Assembly (NCBI GenBank): GCA_900539115.1
Contig: UQAQ01000044.1
Coordinates: 1-22,879 of the forward strand
Direction of reading: 5' to 3'
Length of the DNA stretch: 22,879 nt
DNA from: an uncultured Roseburia sp.
GTDB lineage: Bacteria; Bacillota; Clostridia; Lachnospirales; Lachnospiraceae
This document shows, one piece after another, positions 1 to 6,781 of this stretch. The position numbers and the translations under genes were made by a program. Within the stretch, counting starts at the first letter, position 1; every line of letters starts with the position of its first letter. Below the pieces are notes generated by a model that saw nothing but the letters and a program-made list of their open reading frames with translations, did no database searches and was not told the origin of the DNA.

Positions 1-38
1 TAGGAGGTTTTTCTTGTAGCTAAAGCTAATGCGGGTCA

Positions 39-64
39 CACCGGCATAGCCGGTGGTTTATTTT
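39..64 (+). terminator. Plus-strand terminator-like hairpin at the left edge
   Basis: A perfect 7-bp stem (CACCGGC at 39-45, GCCGGTG at 49-55) with a 3-base loop is followed by GTTTATTTT on the plus strand. That polarity suits the end of a plus-strand gene lying left of the window, whose coding region is not visible here. A subterminal hairpin of an insertion element is an alternative reading. Confidence 0.5.
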
Positions 65-75
65 GCTGCGATACA

Positions 76-115
76 AACAAACAGGGCTTATCAACCAAAA
101 AAGATGATAAGCCCT
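76..115 (-). terminator. rpmF terminator
   Basis: A perfect 11-bp inverted repeat (AGGGCTTATCA at 83-93, TGATAAGCCCT at 105-115) with an 11-base loop begins about 20 bases past the rpmF stop codon. Read on the minus strand it is followed by TGTTTGTTTGT, a broken but T-rich tail. It therefore most likely ends the rpmF transcript, and it faces the plus-strand hairpin at 39-64. Confidence 0.7.
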
Positions 116-136
116 GACCATAAACTACTATGTTCA

Positions 137-319
137 TTACTCAGCTGCTGCAATAATCTCTTTTTTATTGTAGCTGCCGCAGTTTTTGCATACACGATGT
201 GGCACCATCAATTCTCCACATTTGCTGCATTTAACTAAAGTAGGAGCAGTCATTTTCCAGTTTGCTCTACGTTTGTCTCTTCTTGCTTTTGAAGATTTAT
301 TCTTAGGACAGATTGACAT
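137..319 (-). CDS. rpmF: 50S ribosomal protein L32
   Basis: Large-subunit ribosomal protein L32, 60 residues, the normal length for the family. The N-terminus (MSICPKNKSSKARRDKRRAN) is basic and typical. Two CxxC pairs (C31/C34 and C44/C47) form the zinc ribbon, so this is the zinc-binding (C+) version. The ATG at 319 is preceded by a near-ideal AAGGAGGTG site, and a consensus promoter lies just upstream, so the gene can be transcribed separately from ackA. In many bacteria rpmF sits between yceD (DUF177) and plsX. Here ackA is 82 bases upstream with no yceD, and a terminator follows directly with no plsX. The call is secure. Confidence 0.97.
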   Translation of the reverse strand: MSICPKNKSSKARRDKRRANWKMTAPTLVKCSKCGELMVPHRVCKNCGSYNKKEIIAAAE

Positions 320-357
320 GTCTTTACACCTCCTTAAAAACTCAAAACACTTTTACC

Positions 358-386
358 ATTATACCGTCAATGCGGTTATTTGTCAA
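358..386 (-). promoter_or_regulatory. Consensus sigma-A promoter of rpmF
   Basis: On the minus strand TTGACA (381-386) is separated by exactly 17 bases from TATAAT (358-363), a perfect match to the housekeeping consensus. The predicted start of transcription is near 351, leaving a leader of about 30 bases before the rpmF ATG at 319. Its position just after the ackA stop explains how L32 can be expressed strongly and independently of ackA. Confidence 0.85.
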
Positions 387-401
387 TACATTTTTTAAAT
401 A

Positions 402-1592
402 TTATTTTACCAGTTCCATGGTCTCACGTGCGATAGCAAGTTCTTCGTTTGTTGGAACAACCAAAACTTTTACTTTACTGTTTGGTGTAGAAACAATTGT
501 CTCTTCTCCACGAACACTATTCTTCTCTTTGTCAATCTCTACGCCGAGATATCCAAGGAAACTGCACACATACTCACGCATGATACCGTTGTTCTCACCA
601 AGTCCTGCTGTAAATGCGATCGCATCGACACCATTCATTGCTGCCGTATACGCACCAATATATTTTGCTACACGATATCCAAATACATCCTGTGCAAGCT
701 GTGCTTTCTTATTTCCTTCATCGGCTGCTTTTTCCAGGTCACGGAAATCACTGGAAACACCGGAAAGGCCATATACACCGGACTCTTTGTTCAAAATCTT
801 CATTACCTCTTCCAAAGATTTATCCATTGCATGAGCAAGATACTCAATGATTGCCGGGTCAATGTCTCCACTACGTGTACCCATTACCAGACCTTCGAGT
901 GGTGTAAGTCCCATACTGGTATCTACGGATTTACCGTTTTTCACTGCAGATACGCTGGCACCATTTCCAAGGTGGCATACGATTACTTTGGAATTTTCAG
1001 GATCCAGTCCTGCCAATGCGATCGCACGTTTGGATACGAAACTATGGCTTGTTCCGTGGAAACCATAACGACGTACTTTATATTTTTCATAGCACTCATA
1101 TGGAAGTCCATACATAAATGCGGTTGGCTCCATTGTCTGATGGAAAGCGGTATCAAATACTGCTACATTTGGCACACCCGGCATAATTGCCTGGCACGCA
1201 CGGATTCCGATCAGGTTTGCCGGATTGTGAAGCGGTGCAAGCGGATTACACTCTTCGATTGCAGCCATAACTTCATCATTTATTACTACAGAAGAAGCAA
1301 ATTTTTCTCCACCGTGTACGACACGATGACCAATTGCATCAATTTCTTTCAAATCACTGATTACACCATATTTTTCGTCTGTCAGTTCGTCCAATACCAT
1401 CTGAACAGCTACTTCATGGTCTGGCATATCCTTATTGATAACCACCTTTTCTCCACCTGCCGGAGTATGGTTCAAACGTCCGTCGATTCCGATTCTCTCA
1501 CAGAGACCTACTGCCAATGCCTTTTCTGTCTGTGCATCAATCAATTGATATTTCAAAGATGAACTTCCACAATTGATTACTAAAACTTTCAT
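402..1592 (-). CDS. ackA: Acetate kinase
   Basis: Acetate kinase (acetyl phosphate + ADP to acetate + ATP), the ATP-yielding last step of acetate fermentation, cytosolic. The protein is 396 residues, the usual size. It opens with MKVLVINCGSSSLKYQL, the phosphate-binding loop of the ASKHA fold with its conserved Asn7. Further family motifs follow in order: HRVVHGG, VFDTAFHQTM (Asp of the active site), GFHGTSH (catalytic His), GMGTRSGD-type loop (GLVMGTRSGDIDP) and the C-terminal FTAGLGEN. Two ATGs are adjacent (1595 and 1592). I chose 1592 because it gives better spacing from AAGGA and the canonical MKVLVIN start. pta, its usual partner, is not next to it; degV lies upstream. Confidence 0.97.
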   Translation of the reverse strand: MKVLVINCGSSSLKYQLIDAQTEKALAVGLCERIGIDGRLNHTPAGGEKVVINKDMPDHEVAVQMVLDELTDEKYGVISDLKEIDAIGHRVVHGGEKFASSVVINDEVMAAIEECNPLAPLHNPANLIGIRACQAIMPGVPNVAVFDTAFHQTMEPTAFMYGLPYECYEKYKVRRYGFHGTSHSFVSKRAIALAGLDPENSKVIVCHLGNGASVSAVKNGKSVDTSMGLTPLEGLVMGTRSGDIDPAIIEYLAHAMDKSLEEVMKILNKESGVYGLSGVSSDFRDLEKAADEGNKKAQLAQDVFGYRVAKYIGAYTAAMNGVDAIAFTAGLGENNGIMREYVCSFLGYLGVEIDKEKNSVRGEETIVSTPNSKVKVLVVPTNEELAIARETMELVK

Positions 1593-1627
1593 CATTTTTC
1601 CTTCTTTCTGCTTTTATTTTCAAATCC

Positions 1628-1643
1628 GTAACAAAGTCGTTAC
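1628..1643. promoter_or_regulatory. 16-bp palindrome in the ackA leader, candidate operator
   Basis: GTAAC (1628-1632) and GTTAC (1639-1643) form a perfect inverted repeat with a 6-base centre. It lies downstream of the predicted ackA start of transcription (near 1655) and upstream of the ribosome binding site. A repressor bound here would block ackA transcription. It does not match the Rex consensus (TTGTTAA-N4-TTAACAA) or a CcpA cre site, so the regulator is unknown. Chance occurrence is possible for a 5+5 repeat. Confidence 0.35.
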
Positions 1644-1661
1644 AAAAAATCACACTTTTTA

Positions 1662-1690
1662 ATTATACAACTGTGGATATGAAATTTCAA
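1662..1690 (-). promoter_or_regulatory. Promoter of ackA
   Basis: On the minus strand TTGAAA (1685-1690) is followed after 17 bases by TATAAT (1662-1667). The predicted start is near 1655, giving a leader of about 60 bases that contains the GTAAC/GTTAC palindrome. The promoter begins only about 15 bases after the degV stop codon, so ackA can be transcribed separately from degV. Confidence 0.8.
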
Positions 1691-1706
1691 TAGCAAAAAG
1701 GCAATT

Positions 1707-2561
1707 TTACACAAAAAATATTCCGATGGAATTCGGTCCGGTATGACAAGCTGAAACCGGATCCAAAGGCTGCATAATAATCTTTTTTACAAATTCTGAC
1801 TTTTCCATCTGTTTTGCCACATAGCAGGCATCCTCGTGGCAGTCTCCATGACTGATATAAATCGTCTGTGGTTCCGTCAGTCCGGTCAACGCCAGCGTCG
1901 TCAGCTCCTGCAATGCCTTTTTTCTTCCACGTACTTTTCCGACCTGACGCAGTTTGCCGCCATCCTGCATCGAAAACAAAAGTTTTATCTTTAACACACT
2001 GCCTGCCGTGGAAAGAACCGCATTAGCGCGTCCGCTCCGCCGTAAAAAGCCGAGATCGTCGACGGTAAAAAGCGTATGCAGACGCCATCTCCGCTGACAG
2101 CACCAGGCATATGCTGCGCCGATATCTTCCCCACGTCTCCGTATCTTTGCCGCATCAAACACAAGACTCCCCTCGCCCAAACCTATCGCAAAACTATCGA
2201 CGGCATACCATTTTCTCTCCGGATATTTTTTTGCTTCATAACCGAGCACCCTCTCCATCATATGAAAGGTACCGCTTAATTTTGAGGATAATCCAATATA
2301 CAAGATATCTTTTTCTTCCGATAGTAGTTTTTGCACCAGTTTTTGGGCCGTTCTCTGGTTACTCATGGAAGTCGAGATATGTTTTTCCTTCCGCAGTTTC
2401 TCATAAAACAAAGCATACGCTTCTCTTTCTCCTTCCATACTTCCGCTATATTCTTTCTCTCCGGAGATCCACGTAAGAGGCAGTACATAAATCCCTTGTT
2501 TTTCAATAAATGCTTTCGGCAAATTTGCTGTAGAATCTGTCACAATTGCAAATGAAGACAT
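1707..2561 (-). CDS. DegV family fatty-acid-binding protein
   Basis: DegV-family protein of 284 residues, the usual length. Known members bind a single fatty acid, and in several Firmicutes they act as FakB subunits that present fatty acids to the kinase FakA for phospholipid synthesis. The visible motifs are VTDSTANLP at residues 7-15, TSMSN (about 64-68), SSKLSGT (about 92-98), the TVDDLGFLRRSGR segment and the C-terminal HTGPNSIGIFF. The usual HTGPG is HTGPN here, a small variation near the lipid carboxylate site. The start at 2561 has AAAAGGAG about nine bases upstream. It diverges from the ylbJ-like gene. Which lipid it binds cannot be told from sequence. Confidence 0.93.
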   Translation of the reverse strand: MSSFAIVTDSTANLPKAFIEKQGIYVLPLTWISGEKEYSGSMEGEREAYALFYEKLRKEKHISTSMSNQRTAQKLVQKLLSEEKDILYIGLSSKLSGTFHMMERVLGYEAKKYPERKWYAVDSFAIGLGEGSLVFDAAKIRRRGEDIGAAYAWCCQRRWRLHTLFTVDDLGFLRRSGRANAVLSTAGSVLKIKLLFSMQDGGKLRQVGKVRGRKKALQELTTLALTGLTEPQTIYISHGDCHEDACYVAKQMEKSEFVKKIIMQPLDPVSACHTGPNSIGIFFV

Positions 2562-2647
2562 CCGACCACTCCTTTTTTCTTCTAGTATGTGGCATATTTG
2601 AGAAAATTATACATACGTTATACCAATACAATTTCGGAGGGACACCC
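2562..2647. promoter_or_regulatory. Divergent promoter region between degV and the ylbJ-like gene
   Basis: This 86-base gap must carry promoters in both directions. On the minus strand there is a TATAAT (2606-2611) and an extended -10 form, TGGTATAAC (2617-2625), but neither has a good -35. On the plus strand GCATATT (2592-2598) followed after 13 bases by CATACGTT (2612-2619) resembles the sporulation sigma-E pattern (kmATATT, then CATACAnT), with one mismatch and a slightly short spacer. The ylbJ-like start is preceded by GGAGGG at 2637-2642. Confidence 0.4.
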
Positions 2648-3523
2648 ATGCTTTTTTTCCTGTTTTTTATCCTGACTTTCCTCCTGCTGTTTCCGGAGAC
2701 GGTATGCAGTGGGGCAAAAGATGGGCTTTTTTTATGGGTCACCGTCGTGCTTCCGTCCCTCTTTCCCTTCTGCCTCTGTACTTCTTTGATCCGCACGTAT
2801 ACGAACGGTTCATTTTCCAAATATTTCCTTCTATTTGCCGGCATTTTATCCGGATACCCGATTGGTGCAAAACTTTCCGGCGAACTCTATCAAAAAGGAG
2901 TTCTCTCTTATCGCAGTGCTGTTTTCTTTTCCGGTTTTACCAACAATGCCAGTCCGATGTTTGTGATTTATTTTGTGGGCGGCTCTCTCCTGCACCTCGG
3001 AAACGAACGTTATGTGTTTTATCTCCTGCTATTGGTTTCCTCCTTCCTGGGAAGTTTCTGTACCCGGCTTCTCCTTCGAAGGAATCCGGCGAACTCCCAT
3101 TTTCTACCGAAAAGTACAGAAAAAAAAGAGTCCACGGACTCCTTATCGCTTTTTGACCAATTTGACCTTGAATTGAATCATTCCGCAGAACTTCTCATCA
3201 AAATCGGATGTTATATCCTCGTATTCTCCGTTCTCACTTCTTTTTTGAAAGAAACAGTATTTTTCGGTCCTCTCCCGACTTCTCTTTTGTGCGGGATTCT
3301 CGAGATCACGACGGGAAACCATCTGTTATGCCAAAGTCTCGCGGATTCTCCAATAAAAACAGCCCTTTCTCTTGCCATCACTTCCTTCGGCGGTCTGTGC
3401 GCGATGGCGCAGACCAATAGTGTGATTCAAAAGAATGGGCTGTCTATCTTCTGGTATGCCGGCAGCAAATTATTCAGCGGTTTCTTCGCTTTCTTCCTGT
3501 GCCTGCTCTGGCTGCTGTGCTGA
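2648..3523 (+). CDS. YlbJ-like sporulation integral membrane protein
   Basis: Polytopic membrane protein of 291 residues, related to the nucleoside-recognition (Gate) family that includes Bacillus subtilis YlbJ, a sigma-E-controlled protein needed for normal heat-resistant spores. The sequence is almost wholly hydrophobic helices, broken by a charged loop around residues 155-185. It carries the family signatures SGYPIGAKL (about residue 74) and SFGGLCAMAQTNS near the C-terminus. It is shorter than Bacillus YlbJ (about 400 residues). The reading frame is open further upstream to 2546, but the ATG at 2648 has a strong GGAGGG six bases away and starts directly with a membrane segment, so I chose it. 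It is the only plus-strand gene here, and its last 54 bases overlap the end of the coiled-coil gene. The transported substrate, if any, is unknown. Confidence 0.8.
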   Translation: MLFFLFFILTFLLLFPETVCSGAKDGLFLWVTVVLPSLFPFCLCTSLIRTYTNGSFSKYFLLFAGILSGYPIGAKLSGELYQKGVLSYRSAVFFSGFTNNASPMFVIYFVGGSLLHLGNERYVFYLLLLVSSFLGSFCTRLLLRRNPANSHFLPKSTEKKESTDSLSLFDQFDLELNHSAELLIKIGCYILVFSVLTSFLKETVFFGPLPTSLLCGILEITTGNHLLCQSLADSPIKTALSLAITSFGGLCAMAQTNSVIQKNGLSIFWYAGSKLFSGFFAFFLCLLWLLC

Positions 3524-4075
3524 GCCGCCCTGAATCTGAGACATCAATTCGCTGCGGTTTGCCTTGATTACTTCGATATCCTGTTTCAATGCACTGATAA
3601 GCATGGTGGACTTGCTTTCCATCTCTTTCAAAGAAGTTTCGATATTTCTTCCCGCCTGAGAAAGCAGATCACTGGTATAATACAACGCAGAGGTACGCAC
3701 CTGGTCGCTCTCCTGCACTGCCTGATTCAAAATCTGTTCTGCCTGGCTCTGTGCCTGTGCCATAATCTGCTCTGCCTGCGCATACGCACTCTGTACCAGA
3801 TCACTTTCATTCAAAAGCTGTGCCGTCTCCTGCTGTGCCTGATTCCGAATCTGCTCTGCTTCCGCATTGGCTTTGGCTAAAATCTGATCTCTGTTATTAA
3901 TGATCTTCTGATATGTACGAATTTCCTCCGGTGCACACATACGAAGTGCATCGAGAAGATCATACAATTCATCTTTCGCAACTGTCACCTTATTTGGTGC
4001 CAGTTTTGCCGGTTTACAATTTTCTACATAATCATAGATTTCGTCTATCGCTTTTTCAATTCTTGATGGGTTCAT
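3470..4075 (-). CDS. Coiled-coil protein resembling SepIVA (DivIVA-like)
   Basis: A soluble 201-residue protein with no signal peptide. Residues 1-55 form a small helical head (including VTVAKDELYDLLDAL at 31-45). Residues 56-150 are a long Ala/Gln/Glu-rich coiled coil with repeated xAEQI units at 71-76, 99-104 and 110-115; the last two are 11 residues apart, a hendecad pattern. The C-terminal tail is Gln/Glu-rich and probably disordered. Such proteins are often auto-annotated as ATPase or V-type ATPase subunit H, but no nucleotide-binding motif is present. Its head, the NRDQILAKANAEAE region and its position next to rsmD resemble mycobacterial SepIVA, a septum and envelope-growth scaffold, compared from memory. 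The start at 4075 follows AGGATCAGG. It ends convergently inside the ylbJ-like gene. The role is inferred, not proven. Confidence 0.6.
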   Translation of the reverse strand: MNPSRIEKAIDEIYDYVENCKPAKLAPNKVTVAKDELYDLLDALRMCAPEEIRTYQKIINNRDQILAKANAEAEQIRNQAQQETAQLLNESDLVQSAYAQAEQIMAQAQSQAEQILNQAVQESDQVRTSALYYTSDLLSQAGRNIETSLKEMESKSTMLISALKQDIEVIKANRSELMSQIQGGSAQQPEQAQEESEETAE

Positions 4076-4094
4076 ATATTTTACCTGATCCTTT

Positions 4095-4658
4095 CTATCT
4101 TTCCTTCTTTACGCGCAGAAAAATGTGCTTATTCGTCTTATATTCTTTTACTTTTTCAATCTCATATACATCTTCATCAATAAAATCAATCGGAGTTTCA
4201 AGAGCAGATTCAAAAATCACTAACGTATCTTCTTTTACAACATCCGACTGTCCGATCAATTGTGCCAGTTTCTCTTCAAATCCGCTTCGGTAAGGTGGAT
4301 CCGCATAAATAATATCAAAGGTTGCCCCCTGCTTTTCCAGTTTAGAAACCGCATAGGTCACTTCTACCGGAAGCACTACCGCCTGATCTTCCAGATGTGT
4401 CTTTGCCAGATTTGCCTTAATGCATCGCAGCGGTTCTTTTCCAAATTCTACCAAATACGCCTGTTTTGCGCCACGGCTCAATGCTTCAATCCCAATGGCA
4501 CCACTTCCACTAAATAAATCCAAAAACATCGCTCCGGGAACATCGTCCTGAATGATGTTAAATAAAGTCTCTTTGATCCGGTCTGTCGTAGGCCGTGTAT
4601 CTTTCCCTTCCGGTGCAATCAATGGCAGCCTGCGGGCTGTCCCTGCAATTACTCGCAT
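4095..4658 (-). CDS. rsmD: 16S rRNA (guanine(966)-N(2))-methyltransferase
   Basis: RsmD methylates N2 of G966 in 16S rRNA using S-adenosylmethionine. The chosen protein is 187 residues. It opens with MRVIAGTARRLPL, the family signature, followed by DTRPTTDRIKETLFN, the SAM-binding loop LDLFSGSGAIGIEALSRGA and the catalytic ADPPY. A longer frame begins at a TTG at 4676, but the ATG at 4658 has AAGGGAG eight bases upstream and gives the canonical N-terminus. It has its own promoter just after recG. In many Firmicutes and Actinobacteria the next gene is coaD; here it is the SepIVA-like gene after only 19 bases. Confidence 0.95.
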   Translation of the reverse strand: MRVIAGTARRLPLIAPEGKDTRPTTDRIKETLFNIIQDDVPGAMFLDLFSGSGAIGIEALSRGAKQAYLVEFGKEPLRCIKANLAKTHLEDQAVVLPVEVTYAVSKLEKQGATFDIIYADPPYRSGFEEKLAQLIGQSDVVKEDTLVIFESALETPIDFIDEDVYEIEKVKEYKTNKHIFLRVKKER

Positions 4659-4696
4659 AGTTTTTCTCCCTTGCAAATATTTTTCATCCCAACATC

Positions 4697-4725
4697 ATTG
4701 TAAACGATATTGAACTATTTTTCAA
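4697..4725 (-). promoter_or_regulatory. Promoter of rsmD and the SepIVA-like gene
   Basis: TTGAAA (4720-4725) and TACAAT (4697-4702), read on the minus strand, are 17 bases apart. They lie in the 72-base gap between the recG stop and the rsmD ATG. No terminator hairpin is visible after recG, so rsmD may be read both from this promoter and by readthrough. Confidence 0.65.
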
Positions 4726-4730
4726 CTGTT

Positions 4731-6767
4731 TTATAACGAAACATTACCCATATAGGAATTTAATTTTTCCACCAAACGTCGATTTTTCTTATAAAACATC
4801 GTGATCTCATCAAAGGCATAATTCTTTGCTTCCTCGTTTGCCGCTTTTAACACCGGCGCATCTTCATAGATATCGGCAAGTGAAAACAACTTGTCCCCGC
4901 TTTGCATCACTCCAAAGAAATCGCCCTGTCCACGCAGTTTCAAATCCTCTCTGGCAATCTCAAAACCATCGTTGGAGCCGGCAAGGATTGACAACCGTTC
5001 TTTTCCTTCTTTGCTCTCTTTTCCATACATTAAAATACAGTAAGACTGCTCTTTTCCACGTCCGACGCGGCCGCGCAGCTGATGAAGCTGGGCAAGGCCA
5101 AAACGCTCTGCATTTTCAATCATCATTACTGTCGCATTCGGAACATCAATCCCGACTTCGATAACCGTCGTCGATACGAGAATATCCGTCGTTCCCTCGA
5201 CAAACCGCTGCATCACTTCATTTTTTTCTTTCGGCTTCATCTTTCCGTGCAGACATTCGATCGTAATTCCGGCAGAAAAAATCTCCTTCAACTGTTCCGA
5301 ATACATGACTACACTCTCAAGTGCAACCTCTTCTTTTTCTTCAACCATCGGACAGATGATATACACCTGCCGTCCCTTTTCAATCTGATCTTTCATAAAC
5401 CGGTACGCCTGTGGGCGGTAATCCGTTCCCACGACACAGTTTTTGATGGGCAGACGATTGGCGGGAAGTTCGTCCATGATAGACAAATCCATATCCCCAT
5501 ACAGCACAAGGGCAAGCGTCCGTGGAATCGGCGTCGCACTCATCGCAAGGACATGCGGTGTATCTCCTTTTTCCATCAATTTTTCGCGCTGCCGCACCCC
5601 AAAACGGTGCTGTTCATCTGTGATGACAAGGGCGAGATCCGCAAATTCCACATTATCCTGCAATATCGCATGAGTTCCCACGACAACATTCCATTCGCCT
5701 TCTGCCAATTTCTGCTTTCCTTCCCGCTTTTCTTTGGCTGTCATCGAGCCGATCAAGAGCCCGATCTTTACTCCATATGGGGCAAGCATTGCCTCCAAGG
5801 ACTCCTTATGCTGCATCGCAAGCACTTCTGTCGGCACCATAAAGGCTCCCTGCTCTCCATTGCACACGGCAAGAAATAATGCCATCACGGCAACTACGGT
5901 CTTTCCGGAACCAACATCCCCCTGCACCAGACGGTTCATCGTCATTCCGCCGGTCATATCTTTTTCAATTTCTTCGTAAACTCTTTTTTGTGCCGCTGTC
6001 AACTCATAGGGTAAATCATTTACAAATTCTTCCAGTCTTTTGTTTTGCGTCATAACATGAGAACTCGGCTTATAATTTTTGATGCGGATTGCCTGTAAGG
6101 CTGCCTGATATAGAAAGAACTCATCAAATACAAGCCGTTTTCTGGCCTTTCGATATTCCAGCTGATTTTTGGGGAAATGGATGTCATGAATTGCCTTACG
6201 ATACGCAAGAAGATTTTGACGTTTCCGAAGATCAGCAGGCAGAAATTCTGCAGCTCCTTCCAGCGAACCGATGGCATCACGCACTGCCTTTTCGACAGCA
6301 TGATTTGTAAGCCCTGCGGTCAATGGATAGATCGGATGCAGCATTCCAACCTGCTTGAAAAATTCATTTTTACTATACATTTTCGGCTGTTCGAGCACAA
6401 GTTTTCCGTTTTTTCGGCCAACTTTCCCACGCAAAATATAACGGGTTCCCATTTTCAAGCGGTTCGCTAAAAACGGCATATTAAACCACGTAACCGTAAT
6501 CCGGCCGGTTTCATCTTCAAGCACCATGGATAAAATTTTCAGCCTTGCGGTCGTATGAATCGAAGGACGGCACGCCATAACGCCTTCTACAGCTGCCATC
6601 TCGCCTTCTTTTACGTCTGCGATCTTAACCAGATCATGAAATTCATCGTATTCTCTTGGATAATGTTCCAAAAGATCTCCGACGTTCCAAATATCCAATT
6701 TATGGAAACGCTGTTCTGCTTTTTCTCCGACGCCTTTTATCTGGCGAATGCTGTCCTCATATCTCAT
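4731..6767 (-). CDS. recG: ATP-dependent DNA helicase RecG
   Basis: RecG, a superfamily 2 helicase that regresses stalled replication forks and processes branched DNA. At 678 residues it is full length. The N-terminal wedge (OB-fold) domain covers roughly residues 55-150. It is followed by the helicase core: Walker A GDVGSGKT at 283-290, the DEQH box at 384-387, MSATPIPRT, then the second RecA domain with TTVIEVGIDVPNA and the QLRGRVGRG arginine motif. The C-terminal GDFFGVMQSG segment is typical of RecG. The ATG at 6767 follows GACGGAGCAG, 14 bases after the stop of the sigma-like gene, so the two are probably co-transcribed. Confidence 0.97.
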   Translation of the reverse strand: MRYEDSIRQIKGVGEKAEQRFHKLDIWNVGDLLEHYPREYDEFHDLVKIADVKEGEMAAVEGVMACRPSIHTTARLKILSMVLEDETGRITVTWFNMPFLANRLKMGTRYILRGKVGRKNGKLVLEQPKMYSKNEFFKQVGMLHPIYPLTAGLTNHAVEKAVRDAIGSLEGAAEFLPADLRKRQNLLAYRKAIHDIHFPKNQLEYRKARKRLVFDEFFLYQAALQAIRIKNYKPSSHVMTQNKRLEEFVNDLPYELTAAQKRVYEEIEKDMTGGMTMNRLVQGDVGSGKTVVAVMALFLAVCNGEQGAFMVPTEVLAMQHKESLEAMLAPYGVKIGLLIGSMTAKEKREGKQKLAEGEWNVVVGTHAILQDNVEFADLALVITDEQHRFGVRQREKLMEKGDTPHVLAMSATPIPRTLALVLYGDMDLSIMDELPANRLPIKNCVVGTDYRPQAYRFMKDQIEKGRQVYIICPMVEEKEEVALESVVMYSEQLKEIFSAGITIECLHGKMKPKEKNEVMQRFVEGTTDILVSTTVIEVGIDVPNATVMMIENAERFGLAQLHQLRGRVGRGKEQSYCILMYGKESKEGKERLSILAGSNDGFEIAREDLKLRGQGDFFGVMQSGDKLFSLADIYEDAPVLKAANEEAKNYAFDEITMFYKKNRRLVEKLNSYMGNVSL

Positions 6768-6781
6768 AACTGCTCCGTCAC

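Noticed and set aside
313..834. Open frame of 173 codons on the plus strand
   Set aside because: It lies antisense to ackA and over the rpmF promoter, has low-complexity Ser/Phe-rich content and no ribosome binding site.
831..1562. Plus-strand open frame of 243 codons opposite ackA
   Set aside because: It is the complement of a well-supported gene; the Cys/His/Tyr-rich translation matches no family.
2503..2844. Minus-strand open frame of 113 codons across the degV/ylbJ gap
   Set aside because: It crosses the divergent promoter region and the clear ylbJ start, lacks a good ribosome binding site and looks like a shadow.
5082..5879. Plus-strand open frame of 265 codons opposite recG
   Set aside because: Complement of the conserved helicase core; the His/Phe/Arg-rich composition is typical of antisense shadow frames.
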